DNA of 64,000 nt from Bradyrhizobium diazoefficiens (GTDB lineage Bacteria > Pseudomonadota > Alphaproteobacteria > Rhizobiales > Xanthobacteraceae). A program made the position numbers and the translations under genes. The first letter of the stretch is position 1. Every line of letters starts with the position of its first letter. The notes under the pieces are model-generated. The model saw nothing but the letters and a program-made list of their open reading frames with translations, was not told where the DNA came from and made no database searches. Below are positions 30,399 through 39,475 of this stretch, piece after piece. The stretch is taken from assembly GCF_016616425.1 (NCBI RefSeq), contig NZ_CP067101.1, positions 7,002,501 to 7,066,500 of the forward strand, read 5' to 3'.

Positions 30399-31289
30399 AT
30401 GGACATCGGATTCATCGGACTCGGAAACATGGGTTTCCCGATGGCGCGGCGGCTGATCGAGGCGGGACACCGGCTTGTCGTGTTCGACACGCGCAAGGAG
30501 GTCACGGGCAAGCTGGTGGCACGCGGCGCTACGCCAGCGACATCGCCCAAAGATGTCGCCGATCAGGTCGAGACCGTGATGGCGAGCCTGCCCTCGCTGC
30601 AGGCTTCGCTGGAGGTTGCAACGGGGGCGAACGGCGTGATCGAGGGCAGCCGCGCAAGGCGCTTCGTCGACCTCTCCACCGTCGGCTCGGCGATGGCCGT
30701 GACGATTCACGGCCTCTTGGCCAAACGCAACATCGTGCAGATCGACTGCCCCGTATCCGGCGGCGTCGGCGGTGCTGAAAAAGGCACGCTGGCGGTGATG
30801 GTCTCCGGGCCGAAGGCGGAGTTCGAGCTGCTCGAGCCCGCCCTCGACGTCATCGGAAAAGTGTTCTTCATCGGCGAGAAGGCCGGTGCGGCGCAGACCA
30901 TGAAGCTCGCCAACAATCTCCTGTCGGCCACCGCGATCGTGGCGACGTCGGAAGCCGTGGTGATGGGCGTGAAAGCCGGGCTCGATCCCGCCGTGATGAT
31001 CGACGTCATCAATGCTGGCTCCGGCATGAACACGGCGAGCCGCGACAAATTTCCGCGCGCGGTGCTGCCGCGCAGCTTCGATTTCGGCTTCGCCACGGGT
31101 TTGATGGTGAAGGACGTCCGGCTGGCGTTGGAGGAGATGAAGCAGCTCGGCCTGTCGATGGAGGTCGCCGACGCGGTCGGGCGGTTGTGGGAGACCGTGA
31201 TCAGCGCGGAAGGCGCCGAGTCCGATTTCACCGCGGCCATCAAGCCGATCGAGAAGAAGGCGGGCGTCGTGGTCGGCGGCAAGAAATGA
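30399..31289 (+). CDS. 3-hydroxyisobutyrate dehydrogenase family oxidoreductase
   Basis: 296 aa beta-hydroxyacid dehydrogenase. The NAD(P) motif is GFIGLGNMGFPMARRL (about residues 4-19). The substrate-binding segment is DCPVSGGVGGAEKGTL (about 118-133), and the catalytic Lys is in TMKLANN near 169. The C-terminal helical domain is complete. Relatives reduce tartronate semialdehyde or oxidise 3-hydroxyisobutyrate; the exact substrate is not readable. Confidence 0.88.
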   Translation: MDIGFIGLGNMGFPMARRLIEAGHRLVVFDTRKEVTGKLVARGATPATSPKDVADQVETVMASLPSLQASLEVATGANGVIEGSRARRFVDLSTVGSAMAVTIHGLLAKRNIVQIDCPVSGGVGGAEKGTLAVMVSGPKAEFELLEPALDVIGKVFFIGEKAGAAQTMKLANNLLSATAIVATSEAVVMGVKAGLDPAVMIDVINAGSGMNTASRDKFPRAVLPRSFDFGFATGLMVKDVRLALEEMKQLGLSMEVADAVGRLWETVISAEGAESDFTAAIKPIEKKAGVVVGGKK

Positions 31290-31299
31290 CGCTAGTCCC

Positions 31300-31335
31300 G
31301 TAGCCTGGATGAAGCGAAAGCGTAGTCCGGGCTAC
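31300..31335. repeat. GTAGCC-type palindrome between convergent genes
   Basis: GTAGCCTGG and CCGGGCTAC flank ATGAAGCGAAAGCGTAGT. The arms are complementary with one mismatch. It resembles short palindromes common between rhizobial genes and may end transcription of both the dehydrogenase and lysA genes. Confidence 0.6.
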
Positions 31336-31345
31336 GATCAACACC

Positions 31346-32611
31346 TCACAGCCACGGCGCCGGCGTGTCCATCGCGATCAGCTGCTCGACCTCGATGCGC
31401 GGGCGCACCACCGCGTACTGGTCGTCCTTCACCAGCACCTCCGGCACCAGCGGCCGCGTGTTGTAGGTGCCGGCCTGCACCGCGCCGTAAGCGCCTGCGG
31501 TCATGATGGCGAGGAGATCGCCCGGCGCAGGCATCGGCAGCGTGCGGTCGAGCGCGAGATAGTCGCCGGTCTCGCAGACCGGACCGACGACATCGGCCGT
31601 GATGGTGGCGGCGCTCTTGGCAGGCTGTTTCACCGGCAGGATGTCGTGATGCGCCTCGTACAGCGTCGGGCGGATCAAATCGTTCATGGCGGCGTCGATG
31701 ATCACGAAGTTCTTGCCGTCGCCGTGCTTCACATAGATCACCTTGGCGACCAGGATACCGGCATTGCCGACGATCATGCGGCCCGGCTCGAACATCAGCG
31801 TGCAGCCGAGATTGTGGCTGACGCGCTTGACCATGGCGGCATAGGCGGCCGGCGCCGGCGGCGCCTCGCGGTCCATGTAATAGGGAATGCCGAGACCGCC
31901 GCCGAAATCGACATGCGAGATGTTGTGACCGTCGGCGCGCAGGATCTGCACGAATTCGGAGAGAATGCGGAACGCGGTCTCCATGCTGGAGAGGTCGGTG
32001 ATCTGGCTGCCGATGTGCACGTCGGTCCCGGTCACCTCGATGCCCGGAAGTTTCGCGGCGCGGGCATAGACCTCACGGGCCCGCACGATCGGGATGCCGA
32101 ACTTGTTCTCGGACTTGCCGGTGGAAATCTTGGCGTGGGTGCCGGCATCGACATCGGGATTGACGCGCAACGAGATCCGCGCGGTCTTGCCGATCTCGGT
32201 GGCAAGGCGCGACAACAGCTCGAGCTCCGGCTCGGATTCGACGTTGAGGCAGAGGATATCGGCGGCGAGCGCGGCGCGCAGCTCTTCCTCCGTCTTGCCG
32301 ACGCCGGAGAACAGGATCTTGCTGGCGGGAATGCCGGCGGCCAGTGCGCGCTTCAACTCGCCGCCGGAGACCACGTCGGCGCCGGCGCCGAGCTTGGCCA
32401 GCGTGCGCAGCACCGACTGGTTGGAATTCGCCTTCATGGCGTAGCAGACCATCACCTTCTCGCCGGCGAAGGCCTCGGTGAAAACGCGATAGTGCCGCTC
32501 CAGCGTCGCGGTCGAATAGCAATAGAACGGCGTGCCGACGATCGCGGCCAGCTCGGACAGGTTCACCGCCTCGGCGTGCAGCACGCCGTTGCGATAGTCG
32601 AAATGGTTCAT
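31346..32611 (-). CDS. lysA: Diaminopimelate decarboxylase
   Basis: 421 aa, fold-type III PLP enzyme for the last step of lysine synthesis (meso-diaminopimelate to L-lysine). The PLP Lys60 is in YAMKANSN, HIGSQ precedes the glycine-rich phosphate-binding block DFGGGLGIPY, EPGR is present, and the active-site Cys is in CETGD near residue 343. The order argH-lptM-lysA on one strand is the standard alphaproteobacterial arrangement and suggests one operon. Confidence 0.97.
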   Translation of the reverse strand: MNHFDYRNGVLHAEAVNLSELAAIVGTPFYCYSTATLERHYRVFTEAFAGEKVMVCYAMKANSNQSVLRTLAKLGAGADVVSGGELKRALAAGIPASKILFSGVGKTEEELRAALAADILCLNVESEPELELLSRLATEIGKTARISLRVNPDVDAGTHAKISTGKSENKFGIPIVRAREVYARAAKLPGIEVTGTDVHIGSQITDLSSMETAFRILSEFVQILRADGHNISHVDFGGGLGIPYYMDREAPPAPAAYAAMVKRVSHNLGCTLMFEPGRMIVGNAGILVAKVIYVKHGDGKNFVIIDAAMNDLIRPTLYEAHHDILPVKQPAKSAATITADVVGPVCETGDYLALDRTLPMPAPGDLLAIMTAGAYGAVQAGTYNTRPLVPEVLVKDDQYAVVRPRIEVEQLIAMDTPAPWL

Positions 32612-32634
32612 AGCGTAGGCTCGGTTGTCCCGGC

Positions 32635-32928
32635 TTATTTCCTGCCGGGAGGTTCGTCCAGGAGCGGGTCGAGAATAAACGATTTCTTCTTGCCCTTGGC
32701 CGCCGCGGGCGGAGCATCCGCACCGTAGGTGGGGTTGAACACGCTCGGCGTCCTCCGGGCTTCGGTCTCGGTGTCAACAGGCGCGGCACCGTTGGCCGTG
32801 GACGCGTTGGAGGCGGTCGGCGGCAAATCCAGCGGGCCCTTGCGGCCGCAGCCGGCAAGCGCAAGCGCCGTCAGGCTCAAGACAATGATGGCCCACCCCG
32901 AACCGGCCGGGCGAAACTTTGACGTCAC
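32635..32928 (-). CDS. lptM: Small lipoprotein, LptM family
   Basis: 97 aa. The N-terminal lipoprotein signal ends in the lipobox LALAGC (Cys27), followed directly by GRKGPL, the family hallmark of LptM/YifL, which assists LPS-translocon assembly. The GTG at 32928 is preferred as start because GGGGAT lies before it; the TTG at 32949 would put that site inside the gene. The C-terminal part is Ala/Pro/Lys-rich and ends in a conserved DPLLDEPPG. It lies between argH and lysA. Confidence 0.87.
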   Translation of the reverse strand: MTSKFRPAGSGWAIIVLSLTALALAGCGRKGPLDLPPTASNASTANGAAPVDTETEARRTPSVFNPTYGADAPPAAAKGKKKSFILDPLLDEPPGRK

Positions 32929-33021
32929 GATGAAATCCCCACTACGCAAGGCGCACCATACAGAGATCGGCTCGCTCTGGCGAGAGCCGGATGACCATGA
33001 AACATCAGCGAAATTTTACCC

Positions 33022-34419
33022 TCAGCCCAGTTTTCGCTCTTTTTCCAGTCGTCTCAACCAGGCCTTGGCCTGGGACTTCACGTTGTTCGGCGCGGTGCCG
33101 CCAAAGCTGGTCCGGCTCTTCACCGACGATTCGACCGAGAGCACATCGAACACGTCCTTGGTGATTTTCGGCTCGATCGCCTGCATCTCCTTCAGCGCCA
33201 ATTCGTGCAGCGCCACGCCGCCCTCGGCAGCCTTAGCGACGATGCGGCCGGTGACGTGATGGGCCTCGCGGAACGGCATCTTCAGCGTCCGCACCAGCCA
33301 GTCGGCAAGGTCGGTCGCGGTGGCGTAGCCCTCGCCCGCAGCGAGCTTCATCTTGGCCGCATCGGGCACGAGGTCGCGGACCATGCCGGTCATGGCGCGA
33401 ATCGCCAGCGACAACGCGGCGAAGCCCTCCATGGCGCCCTGCTTGTCTTCCTGCATGTCCTTTTGATAGGCGAGCGGCAGGCCCTTCATCACGATCAACA
33501 GACCGTTGAGCGCGCCGATGACGCGGCCGGTCTTGGCGCGCACCAGCTCGGCGGCGTCCGGGTTGCGCTTCTGCGGCATGATCGAGGATCCCGTGGTGAA
33601 CTTGTCGCTGAGCCGGATCATGCCGACCAGCGGCGAGGTCCAGATCACGATCTCCTCGGCAAAGCGCGACATGTGCACCGCGCAGATCGAGGCCGCCGAC
33701 AGCGTCTCCAGCACGAAGTCGCGGTCGGAGACCGCGTCGAGCGAATTCGCCATTGGCCGGTCGAAGGCAAGCGCCTTCGCGGTGGCGTGGCGGTCGATCG
33801 GGAACGAGGTACCGGCAAGCGCGGCGGCGCCGAGCGGCGATTCGTTGAGCCGCTTGCGCGCATCCTGGAAACGGCCGCGGTCGCGCGCGGCCATCTCGAC
33901 ATAGGCGAGCAGATGATGGCCGAAGGTCACGGGCTGCGCGGTCTGCAGATGCGTGAAGCCGGGCATGACGGTTCCTGCGTGCTCCAGCGCACGCGCGACC
34001 AGCGCCTGCTGGAACGCGGCGAGCGCCGCATCCGTCTCGTCGATGACGTCGCGGACGAACAGGCGAAAGTCGGTCGCGACCTGGTCGTTGCGCGAACGCG
34101 CGGTGTGCAGGCGGCCGGCGGCGGGGCCGATCAGCTCGGACAGGCGGCTCTCGACATTCATATGGATGTCCTCGAGCGCACGCTTGAACTCGAAGCCGCC
34201 CTTGCCGATCTCTGACAAAATCGTGTCTAGACCCTTGCCGATATTTTTCGCATCAGAACCCGTGATGATGCCTTGGCTGGCGAGCATCGCAGCGTGGGCC
34301 TTGGACGCGGCAATGTCCTGGGCAAAGAGGTGACGATCGACGTCGATGGAGACGTTGATCTCTTCCATGATCTCATCGGGACGTTCCGAGAACCGGCCGC
34401 CCCACATCTTGTTGCTCAT
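33022..34419 (-). CDS. argH: Argininosuccinate lyase
   Basis: 465 aa. The N-terminus [14 protein letters not shown] is typical, [10 protein letters not shown] is at about residue 110-119, and the fumarase/lyase signature [12 protein letters not shown] is near 277-288 with the catalytic Ser. It converts argininosuccinate to arginine and fumarate. It is the first gene of the argH-lptM-lysA unit and divergent from tlpA, a gene pair also known from Bradyrhizobium japonicum. Confidence 0.97.
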   Translation of the reverse strand: MSNKMWGGRFSERPDEIMEEINVSIDVDRHLFAQDIAASKAHAAMLASQGIITGSDAKNIGKGLDTILSEIGKGGFEFKRALEDIHMNVESRLSELIGPAAGRLHTARSRNDQVATDFRLFVRDVIDETDAALAAFQQALVARALEHAGTVMPGFTHLQTAQPVTFGHHLLAYVEMAARDRGRFQDARKRLNESPLGAAALAGTSFPIDRHATAKALAFDRPMANSLDAVSDRDFVLETLSAASICAVHMSRFAEEIVIWTSPLVGMIRLSDKFTTGSSIMPQKRNPDAAELVRAKTGRVIGALNGLLIVMKGLPLAYQKDMQEDKQGAMEGFAALSLAIRAMTGMVRDLVPDAAKMKLAAGEGYATATDLADWLVRTLKMPFREAHHVTGRIVAKAAEGGVALHELALKEMQAIEPKITKDVFDVLSVESSVKSRTSFGGTAPNNVKSQAKAWLRRLEKERKLG

Positions 34420-34524
34420 GATCCCCTGCTCACGCCTTGCCTGCCGCTAGCCACGTTTGCTGGCCGCCGCCAGCCGTATTAAGAGGCCCCTGATAGCCAT
34501 ATCTGCGACCGGATGACAAACGAT

Positions 34525-35190
34525 ATGCTCGACAAAAAGCCCTCCGCCACGCGCCGGGTCCCCCTCGTCGTCGCCACCGTGGCGATCGGAGGACTGGCGG
34601 GCTTCGCCGCGCTGTACGGACTGGGTCTCAGCCGGTCGCCATCAGGCGATCCGGCCTGCCGGGCGGCGGTGGCTACGGCACAAAAAATCGCTCCGCTCGC
34701 CCATGGTGAGGTGGCGGCACTGACCATGGCGAGCACGCCGCTCAAGCTGCCCGACCTCGCGTTCCAGGACGCCGACGGCAAGCCGAAGAAGCTGTCCGAT
34801 TTCCGCGGCAAGACGCTGCTGGTCAACCTCTGGGCGACCTGGTGCGTGCCGTGTCGGAAGGAAATGCCGGCGCTGGACGAGCTCCAGGGCAAGCTGTCGG
34901 GCCCGAATTTCGAGGTGGTGGCGATCAATATCGACACTCGCGACCCCGAGGAGCCGAAGACGTTCCTGAAAGAGGCGAATCTGACCCGGCTCGGCTATTT
35001 CAATGACCCGAAAGCCAAGGTTTTCCAGGATCTTAAGACCATAGGCCGGGCCCTTGGCATGCCGACCTCGGTGCTGGTCGACCCGCAAGGCTGTGAGATC
35101 GCGACGATCGCGGGACCGGCGGAATGGGCGAGCGAGGACGCGCTCAAGCTGATCCGCGCGGCAACCGGCAAGGCCGCCGCGGCGCTTTAG
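34525..35190 (+). CDS. tlpA: Membrane-anchored thioredoxin-like protein TlpA
   Basis: 221 aa, the length reported for B. japonicum TlpA. An N-terminal membrane anchor (about residues 14-33) precedes a periplasmic thioredoxin fold with the active site WCVPC (Cys107, Cys110), Asp/Phe-rich LSDFRGK before it and the cis-Pro in MPTS. TlpA keeps the copper chaperone ScoI and CoxB reduced during assembly of the CuA centre of cytochrome oxidase. The ATG at 34525 (MLDKKPSATRR) matches the published type of N-terminus; an in-frame ATG four codons upstream is possible. Confidence 0.95.
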   Translation: MLDKKPSATRRVPLVVATVAIGGLAGFAALYGLGLSRSPSGDPACRAAVATAQKIAPLAHGEVAALTMASTPLKLPDLAFQDADGKPKKLSDFRGKTLLVNLWATWCVPCRKEMPALDELQGKLSGPNFEVVAINIDTRDPEEPKTFLKEANLTRLGYFNDPKAKVFQDLKTIGRALGMPTSVLVDPQGCEIATIAGPAEWASEDALKLIRAATGKAAAAL

Positions 35191-35208
35191 CAGCGCTTCT
35201 GGTAGTGT

Positions 35209-35403
35209 TCAGGCCGTCACGTTGAGATGACCGCCGACGCCGGGGCCGACATTGGCGAGCGAAGGCTGGCCGGCGCCCATCAGCGTCAGGATGGTGGATC
35301 TCTCCATGTCCATGTTCTGCTTGGTCAGCGTCGCCGAGATGTTCGACTGCAGCGCACCTTGCTGAGCGGCCAGCATGGTGCTGACCATTGCCATCATGTC
35401 CAT
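35209..35403 (-). CDS. YjfB-like putative motility protein
   Basis: 64 aa. It begins MDMMAMVSTMLAAQQGALQS, continues with LTKQNMDMERSTI and ends GPGVGGHLNVTA, close to the YjfB family of small proteins linked to motility by family name only. There is no signal peptide. It is convergent with tlpA, and no flagellar gene lies in the window. Confidence 0.75.
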   Translation of the reverse strand: MDMMAMVSTMLAAQQGALQSNISATLTKQNMDMERSTILTLMGAGQPSLANVGPGVGGHLNVTA

Positions 35404-35510
35404 TACGCGAACCCTCGTAGCGGCCGTAACCTAGGCGCGAGGGGTTAACGCGACATGAATTGGCACAATGCCGCAGATGGGCGCTGCAGCGTGCGGCGCA
35501 CGAGACGGCC

Positions 35511-36392
35511 TTAACGCGTCGGAACCGGCTTGGCGCCGCGGTAATCGTAGAAGCCGCGCTGGGTCTTGCGGCCGAGCCAGCCGGCCTCGACATATTTCAC
35601 CAGCAGCGGGCACGGGCGGTACTTGGAGTCGGCCAGCCCCTCATGCAGCACCTGCATGATGGAGAGGCAGGTATCGAGGCCGATGAAATCGGCAAGCTCC
35701 AGCGGGCCCATCGGATGGTGCGCCCCGAGCTTCATCGCCGCGTCGATTGCCTCGACGTTGCCGACGCCCTCGTACAGCGTGTAGATCGCCTCGTTGATCA
35801 TCGGCAGCAGGATGCGGTTGACGATGAAGGCCGGAAAATCCTCGGAGACCGCGACCTGCTTGCCGAGCTTGGCGACGAATTCCTTGGATGCCTCGAAGGT
35901 GGAATCGTCGGTGGCAATGCCGCGGATCAGCTCCACCAGTTCCATCAGCGGAACCGGGTTCATGAAGTGAATGCCGATGAAGCGCTCGGGCCGGTCGGTG
36001 GCGGCGGCAAGCCGGGTGATCGAGATCGAGGAGGTATCGGAGGCGACGATCGCCTCCGGCTTCAACACTGCGCAGAGTTCGTGAAAGATCTTGCGCTTGA
36101 CCTCTTCCTTCTCGACCGCGGTCTCGATCACGAGGTCGCAATCGGCGAGGTCGTCGAGCTTTTCGGCGGGCGTGATGCGCGCCATCGCCTTGGCCTTGTC
36201 GTTCTCGGAGACCGCCTTCTTGGAGACCTGGCGCGCCAGATTGCCGTTGATGGTAGCCATGCCCGACTTGAGGCGGTCGGCCGAGACGTCATTGAGCACC
36301 ACGTCGAAGCCGGCGAGCGCCGCAACATGGGCGATGCCATTGCCCATCTGCCCCGCGCCGATCACGCCGACCTTCTTGATCACTGCCGCCAT
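35511..36392 (-). CDS. hbdA: 3-hydroxybutyryl-CoA dehydrogenase
   Basis: 293 aa. The Rossmann motif is VGVIGAGQMGNGIA (about residues 8-21). SDTSSISITRLA and HFMNPVPLMELVE contain the catalytic Ser and His, and the C-terminal dimerisation domain ends in GRKTQRGFYDYRG. It oxidises (S)-3-hydroxybutyryl-CoA with NAD+, in fatty-acid or PHB-related metabolism. The ATG at 36392 is the family start. etfBA lies upstream on the same strand but behind a terminator. Confidence 0.94.
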   Translation of the reverse strand: MAAVIKKVGVIGAGQMGNGIAHVAALAGFDVVLNDVSADRLKSGMATINGNLARQVSKKAVSENDKAKAMARITPAEKLDDLADCDLVIETAVEKEEVKRKIFHELCAVLKPEAIVASDTSSISITRLAAATDRPERFIGIHFMNPVPLMELVELIRGIATDDSTFEASKEFVAKLGKQVAVSEDFPAFIVNRILLPMINEAIYTLYEGVGNVEAIDAAMKLGAHHPMGPLELADFIGLDTCLSIMQVLHEGLADSKYRPCPLLVKYVEAGWLGRKTQRGFYDYRGAKPVPTR

Positions 36393-36539
36393 AATGTCAT
36401 CCACCGGAACGGCGCGCATATCGCGCCTGCCTATCCCCTGAGCCGGGAGCTCTGATTTAATCAGAACCTTGGCTCGAAACCTAGATTGGATCGCTTCGAA
36501 GGCGTGCCCCACGCCAAAGAAAACGCCTCAAAAAAGCAA

Positions 36540-36570
36540 CACCGGCCGGAGTTTATGCCTCCGGCCGGTG
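36540..36570 (-). terminator. Intrinsic terminator of etfBA
   Basis: CACCGGCCGGAG and CTCCGGCCGGTG form a perfect 12-bp stem with a 7-base loop, 14 bases past the etfA stop. On the minus strand it is followed by TTGCTTTTTT. Confidence 0.85.
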
Positions 36571-36584
36571 TTTTTGACCTCTTT

Positions 36585-37529
36585 TTACTTGCCGAGCTTG
36601 CCGAGTTCGGCGGTCAGCTCCGGAACCGCCTGGTAGAGATCGGCGACCAGGCCGTAATCGGCGACCTGGAAGATCGGCGCGTCCTCGTCCTTGTTGATCG
36701 CGACGATCACCTTGGAGTCCTTCATGCCGGCCAGATGCTGGATGGCGCCGGAAATCCCGACGGCAACATAGAGCTCGGGCGCCACGACCTTGCCGGTCTG
36801 GCCGACCTGCCAGTCGTTCGGCGCATAGCCGGCGTCGACCGCCGCGCGCGAGGCACCGACGCCGGCGCCGAGCTTGTCGGCCAGCGGCTCGATGTACTTG
36901 GCGAAGTTCTCGCGGCTCTGCATGGCGCGGCCACCGGAGACGATGATCTTGGCCGAGGTCAGCTCGGGACGGTCGCTCTTGGCGACCTCCTCGCCGATGA
37001 AGGACGACAGGCCCGGATCGGCCACAGCCTGAACAATCTCGACCGGCGCGCTGCCGCCCTCACCCGCCGCGGCGAAGGTGGAGGTCCGCACCGTGATGAC
37101 CTTCTTGGCGTCCTTCGACTTCACCGTCTGGATGGCGTTGCCGGCATAGATCGGGCGCTCATAGGTGTCGGGGGCGACCACCCTGATGATCTCCGAGACC
37201 TGCATGACGTCGAGCAGAGCGGCGACACGCGGCATCACGTTCTTGAAGCGCGAGGTCGCGGGCGCGACGATCGCGTCATAGCCGGAAGCCAGCGAGACGA
37301 TCAGCGCAGCCAGCGGCTCGGCGAGATCATGCGCGTAGAGGTCGCCGTCGGCGAGCCGCACTTTCTTCACGCCGGCAAGCTTGGCGGCGGCATCCGCCGC
37401 GGCCTTGGCATTCTGGCCGGCCACCAGCACCTCGACATCGGCGCCAAGCGCGGCAGCCGCGGTCAGGGCCTTGTTGGTCGCATCCTTGAGCGACGCATTG
37501 TCGTGTTCGGCAATCAGCAGCGTCGTCAT
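36585..37529 (-). CDS. etfA: Electron transfer flavoprotein alpha subunit
   Basis: 314 aa. The N-terminal ETF domain is followed by the C-terminal FAD-binding domain with [48 protein letters not shown] and [17 protein letters not shown]. With EtfB it carries electrons from acyl-CoA dehydrogenases to ETF-ubiquinone oxidoreductase. The start overlaps the last base of the etfB stop codon. Confidence 0.97.
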   Translation of the reverse strand: MTTLLIAEHDNASLKDATNKALTAAAALGADVEVLVAGQNAKAAADAAAKLAGVKKVRLADGDLYAHDLAEPLAALIVSLASGYDAIVAPATSRFKNVMPRVAALLDVMQVSEIIRVVAPDTYERPIYAGNAIQTVKSKDAKKVITVRTSTFAAAGEGGSAPVEIVQAVADPGLSSFIGEEVAKSDRPELTSAKIIVSGGRAMQSRENFAKYIEPLADKLGAGVGASRAAVDAGYAPNDWQVGQTGKVVAPELYVAVGISGAIQHLAGMKDSKVIVAINKDEDAPIFQVADYGLVADLYQAVPELTAELGKLGK

Positions 37530-38278
37530 CAGAGCACCCCGGCTTCGTTCTTGAGTTTCGACACCAGCTCGGCGACATCCTTGACCTTGACGCCCGCCTT
37601 GCGGCCCGCCGGCTCCGTCGTCTTGAGAACCTCGAGGCGCGCGGCGACGTCGACGCCGTAATCGGCGACGGTCTTGTCCGCGATCGGCTTCTTCTTGGCC
37701 TTCATGATGTTGGGCAGCGAGGCATAACGCGGCTCGTTGAGACGCAGATCGGTGGTGACGATCGCCGGTCCCTTCAGCTTCACGGTCTGGAGACCGCCAT
37801 CGACTTCGCGGGTGACCTTGAAGTCAGAACCTTCGACCTCGACCTTCGAAGCAAAGGTCGCCTGCGACCAGCCGAGCAGCGCAGCCAGCATCTGGCCAGT
37901 CTGGTTGCTGTCGTCGTCGATCGCCTGCTTGCCGAGAATGATCAGGCCGGGCTGCTCTTCTTCCGCAACCTTCTTCAGGATCTTGGCGACCGCGAGCGGC
38001 TCGACGGCGCCCTCGGCCTTCACCAGGATGCCGCGGTCGGCGCCCATGGCAAGACCGGTGCGGATCGTCTCCGACGCCTGCGCAGGTCCGATGGAGACCA
38101 CGACGACCTCGGTGGCCTTGCCGGCTTCCTTCAGGCGCAGTGCTTCCTCGACCGCGATTTCGTCGAACGGGTTCATCGACATCTTGACGTTGGCGAGTTC
38201 AACGCCCGATCCATCGCCCTTGACGCGGACCTTGACGTTGTAATCGACCACCCGCTTTACCGGCACTAAGACCTTCAT
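37529..38278 (-). CDS. etfB: Electron transfer flavoprotein beta subunit
   Basis: 249 aa, starting [18 protein letters not shown]. It has the AMP-binding and recognition-loop features of Etf[37 protein letters not shown] and the C-terminal AKKKPI segment. It is the first gene of etfBA. The ATG at 38278 is used; six extra upstream codons are not conserved. Confidence 0.97.
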   Translation of the reverse strand: MKVLVPVKRVVDYNVKVRVKGDGSGVELANVKMSMNPFDEIAVEEALRLKEAGKATEVVVVSIGPAQASETIRTGLAMGADRGILVKAEGAVEPLAVAKILKKVAEEEQPGLIILGKQAIDDDSNQTGQMLAALLGWSQATFASKVEVEGSDFKVTREVDGGLQTVKLKGPAIVTTDLRLNEPRYASLPNIMKAKKKPIADKTVADYGVDVAARLEVLKTTEPAGRKAGVKVKDVAELVSKLKNEAGVL

Positions 38279-38403
38279 CGATCCTCTTTCACTCAATTTG
38301 GGACGGGGATTATCAACTGGCGCGGAACCTAAAGGCCTGATCTGCCCCGGTCAACGCGAGAACGGGCCCAATTTTGGCGCTCTGAAATGCGGAGTTCGAT
38401 GGG

Positions 38404-38976
38404 TCAGCGGTTCTGGCCCGGAACCCAGAGCACGTCGTCGGCGCCATCGCCGTTGGCGGCCCGGCTGGCCACGAACAGGAAGTCCGACAGGCGGTTGATA
38501 TATTGGATGCCAGCCGCGCCGACCGACTCGCCGGGCCGGGCCGCCAGTTCCACGATCACCCGTTCCGCCCTGCGGCATATCGTACGCGCCACGTGCAGAT
38601 GGGCCGCGGCCGGCGTGCCGCCGGGAAGCACGAAGGAGGTGAGCGGCTTCAGCTTGTCGTTGAGCGCATCGATATCGCGCTCGAGCCGTTCGACCTGGCT
38701 CGTCACCACCCGCAACCGCTCCGCTTTGCCTTCACGCTCGGGCACCGCCAAATCGGCGCCAAGATCGAACAGATCGTTCTGGATGCGGCCGAGCATCGCG
38801 TCGAGCTCGGGCATGTCCCCGGTATGCAGCCTGACGACGCCGATCGCGGCGTTGGTCTCGTCGACGGTGCCGTAGGCTTCGATGCGCAGATCGTATTTCG
38901 GACGCCGCTCGCCGGTTCCCAGCGCCGTCGTGCCGTCGTCACCGGTCTTCGTGTAGATGCGATTTAGAACAACCAT
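38404..38976 (-). CDS. Cob(I)alamin adenosyltransferase, PduO type
   Basis: 190 aa. The N-terminal ATP-binding motif YTKTGDDGTTALG (about residues 8-20) and RIEAYGTVDETNA are followed by SFVLPGGTPAAAHLH and RTICRRAERVIV in the trimer active site, then NRLSDFLFVASR. It adenosylates cob(I)alamin to coenzyme B12. It starts two bases after the stop of the HIG1-like gene and is likely co-transcribed with it. Confidence 0.94.
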   Translation of the reverse strand: MVVLNRIYTKTGDDGTTALGTGERRPKYDLRIEAYGTVDETNAAIGVVRLHTGDMPELDAMLGRIQNDLFDLGADLAVPEREGKAERLRVVTSQVERLERDIDALNDKLKPLTSFVLPGGTPAAAHLHVARTICRRAERVIVELAARPGESVGAAGIQYINRLSDFLFVASRAANGDGADDVLWVPGQNR

Positions 38977-38978
38977 GA

Positions 38979-39173
38979 TTAGCGCCCCATCGCCCAGACC
39001 GCGAGCATCGCGATGACGATCGCCGCGAACTGAAGCAGCACGCGCCAGCGCATCAGCCTTTGCGAGGTGTCGGGCGAGCCGCCGCGCATCATGTTGATGA
39101 GACCGAGCAGCAGCACCAACGCCACGGCGCCGGCTGCCGCCGGCAGGATGAAAGTACTCAGGAGAGAAGCCAT
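38979..39173 (-). CDS. Twin-transmembrane HIG1-like protein
   Basis: 64 aa with two membrane helices (about residues 6-27 and 44-62) joined by a short basic loop (MMRGGSPDTSQRLMRWR). The SQ-LMRWRV block resembles the HIG1/Rcf1 domain seen with respiratory supercomplexes. The start follows CAGGAGAGAA. It is directly upstream of the adenosyltransferase, an arrangement I recall as common in alphaproteobacteria. Confidence 0.8.
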   Translation of the reverse strand: MASLLSTFILPAAAGAVALVLLLGLINMMRGGSPDTSQRLMRWRVLLQFAAIVIAMLAVWAMGR

Positions 39174-39232
39174 GGAGGGTAGATAACACCGTGCGCGCCG
39201 GTCCGCCATGGTGCCGCGGCAACCTCCGGCGT

Positions 39233-39333
39233 CATTCCGGGGCGATGCAAAGCATCGAACCCGGAATCCATCGGGCCACCTATACTGCGGCGAAATGGAT
39301 TCCGGGCTCGCGCTGCACGCGCCCCGGAATGAC
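39233..39333. repeat. Mosaic intergenic palindrome, copy 2
   Basis: The outer arms GTCATTCCGGGGCG and CGCCCCGGAATGAC (39233-39333) are exactly complementary. Inside are a GATGC..GCATC hairpin and mirrored CCGGAATCCAT and ATGGATTCCGG blocks. The design is the same as at 14474-14582. It occupies much of the 300-base gap before the YihY gene. Confidence 0.78.
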
Positions 39334-39416
39334 AGCGAGGCGCTTCGCGATCTGGCTTTTAGGCCAATATTATCAGATGGTAGCGGAATGATTTCCGGTG
39401 TGCGCCAATTGCCTGC

Positions 39417-39450
39417 TCTCTTCACCTCTCCCCGCCCGCGGGCAGAGGGA
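39417..39450. repeat. Short CTCTCCCCG...GGGAGAG-type repeat
   Basis: CTCTTCACCTCTCCCCGCCC followed by GCGGGCAGAGGGAG forms an imperfect hairpin. A similar CCCTCGCCCCGCTTGCGGG piece lies near 23277-23296. Both look like fragments of a dispersed intergenic repeat. Nothing else is seen in the rest of this gap apart from the next gene's start region. Confidence 0.45.
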
Positions 39451-39475
39451 GCGGCAGCAACCGTGTAGGTGTCGT

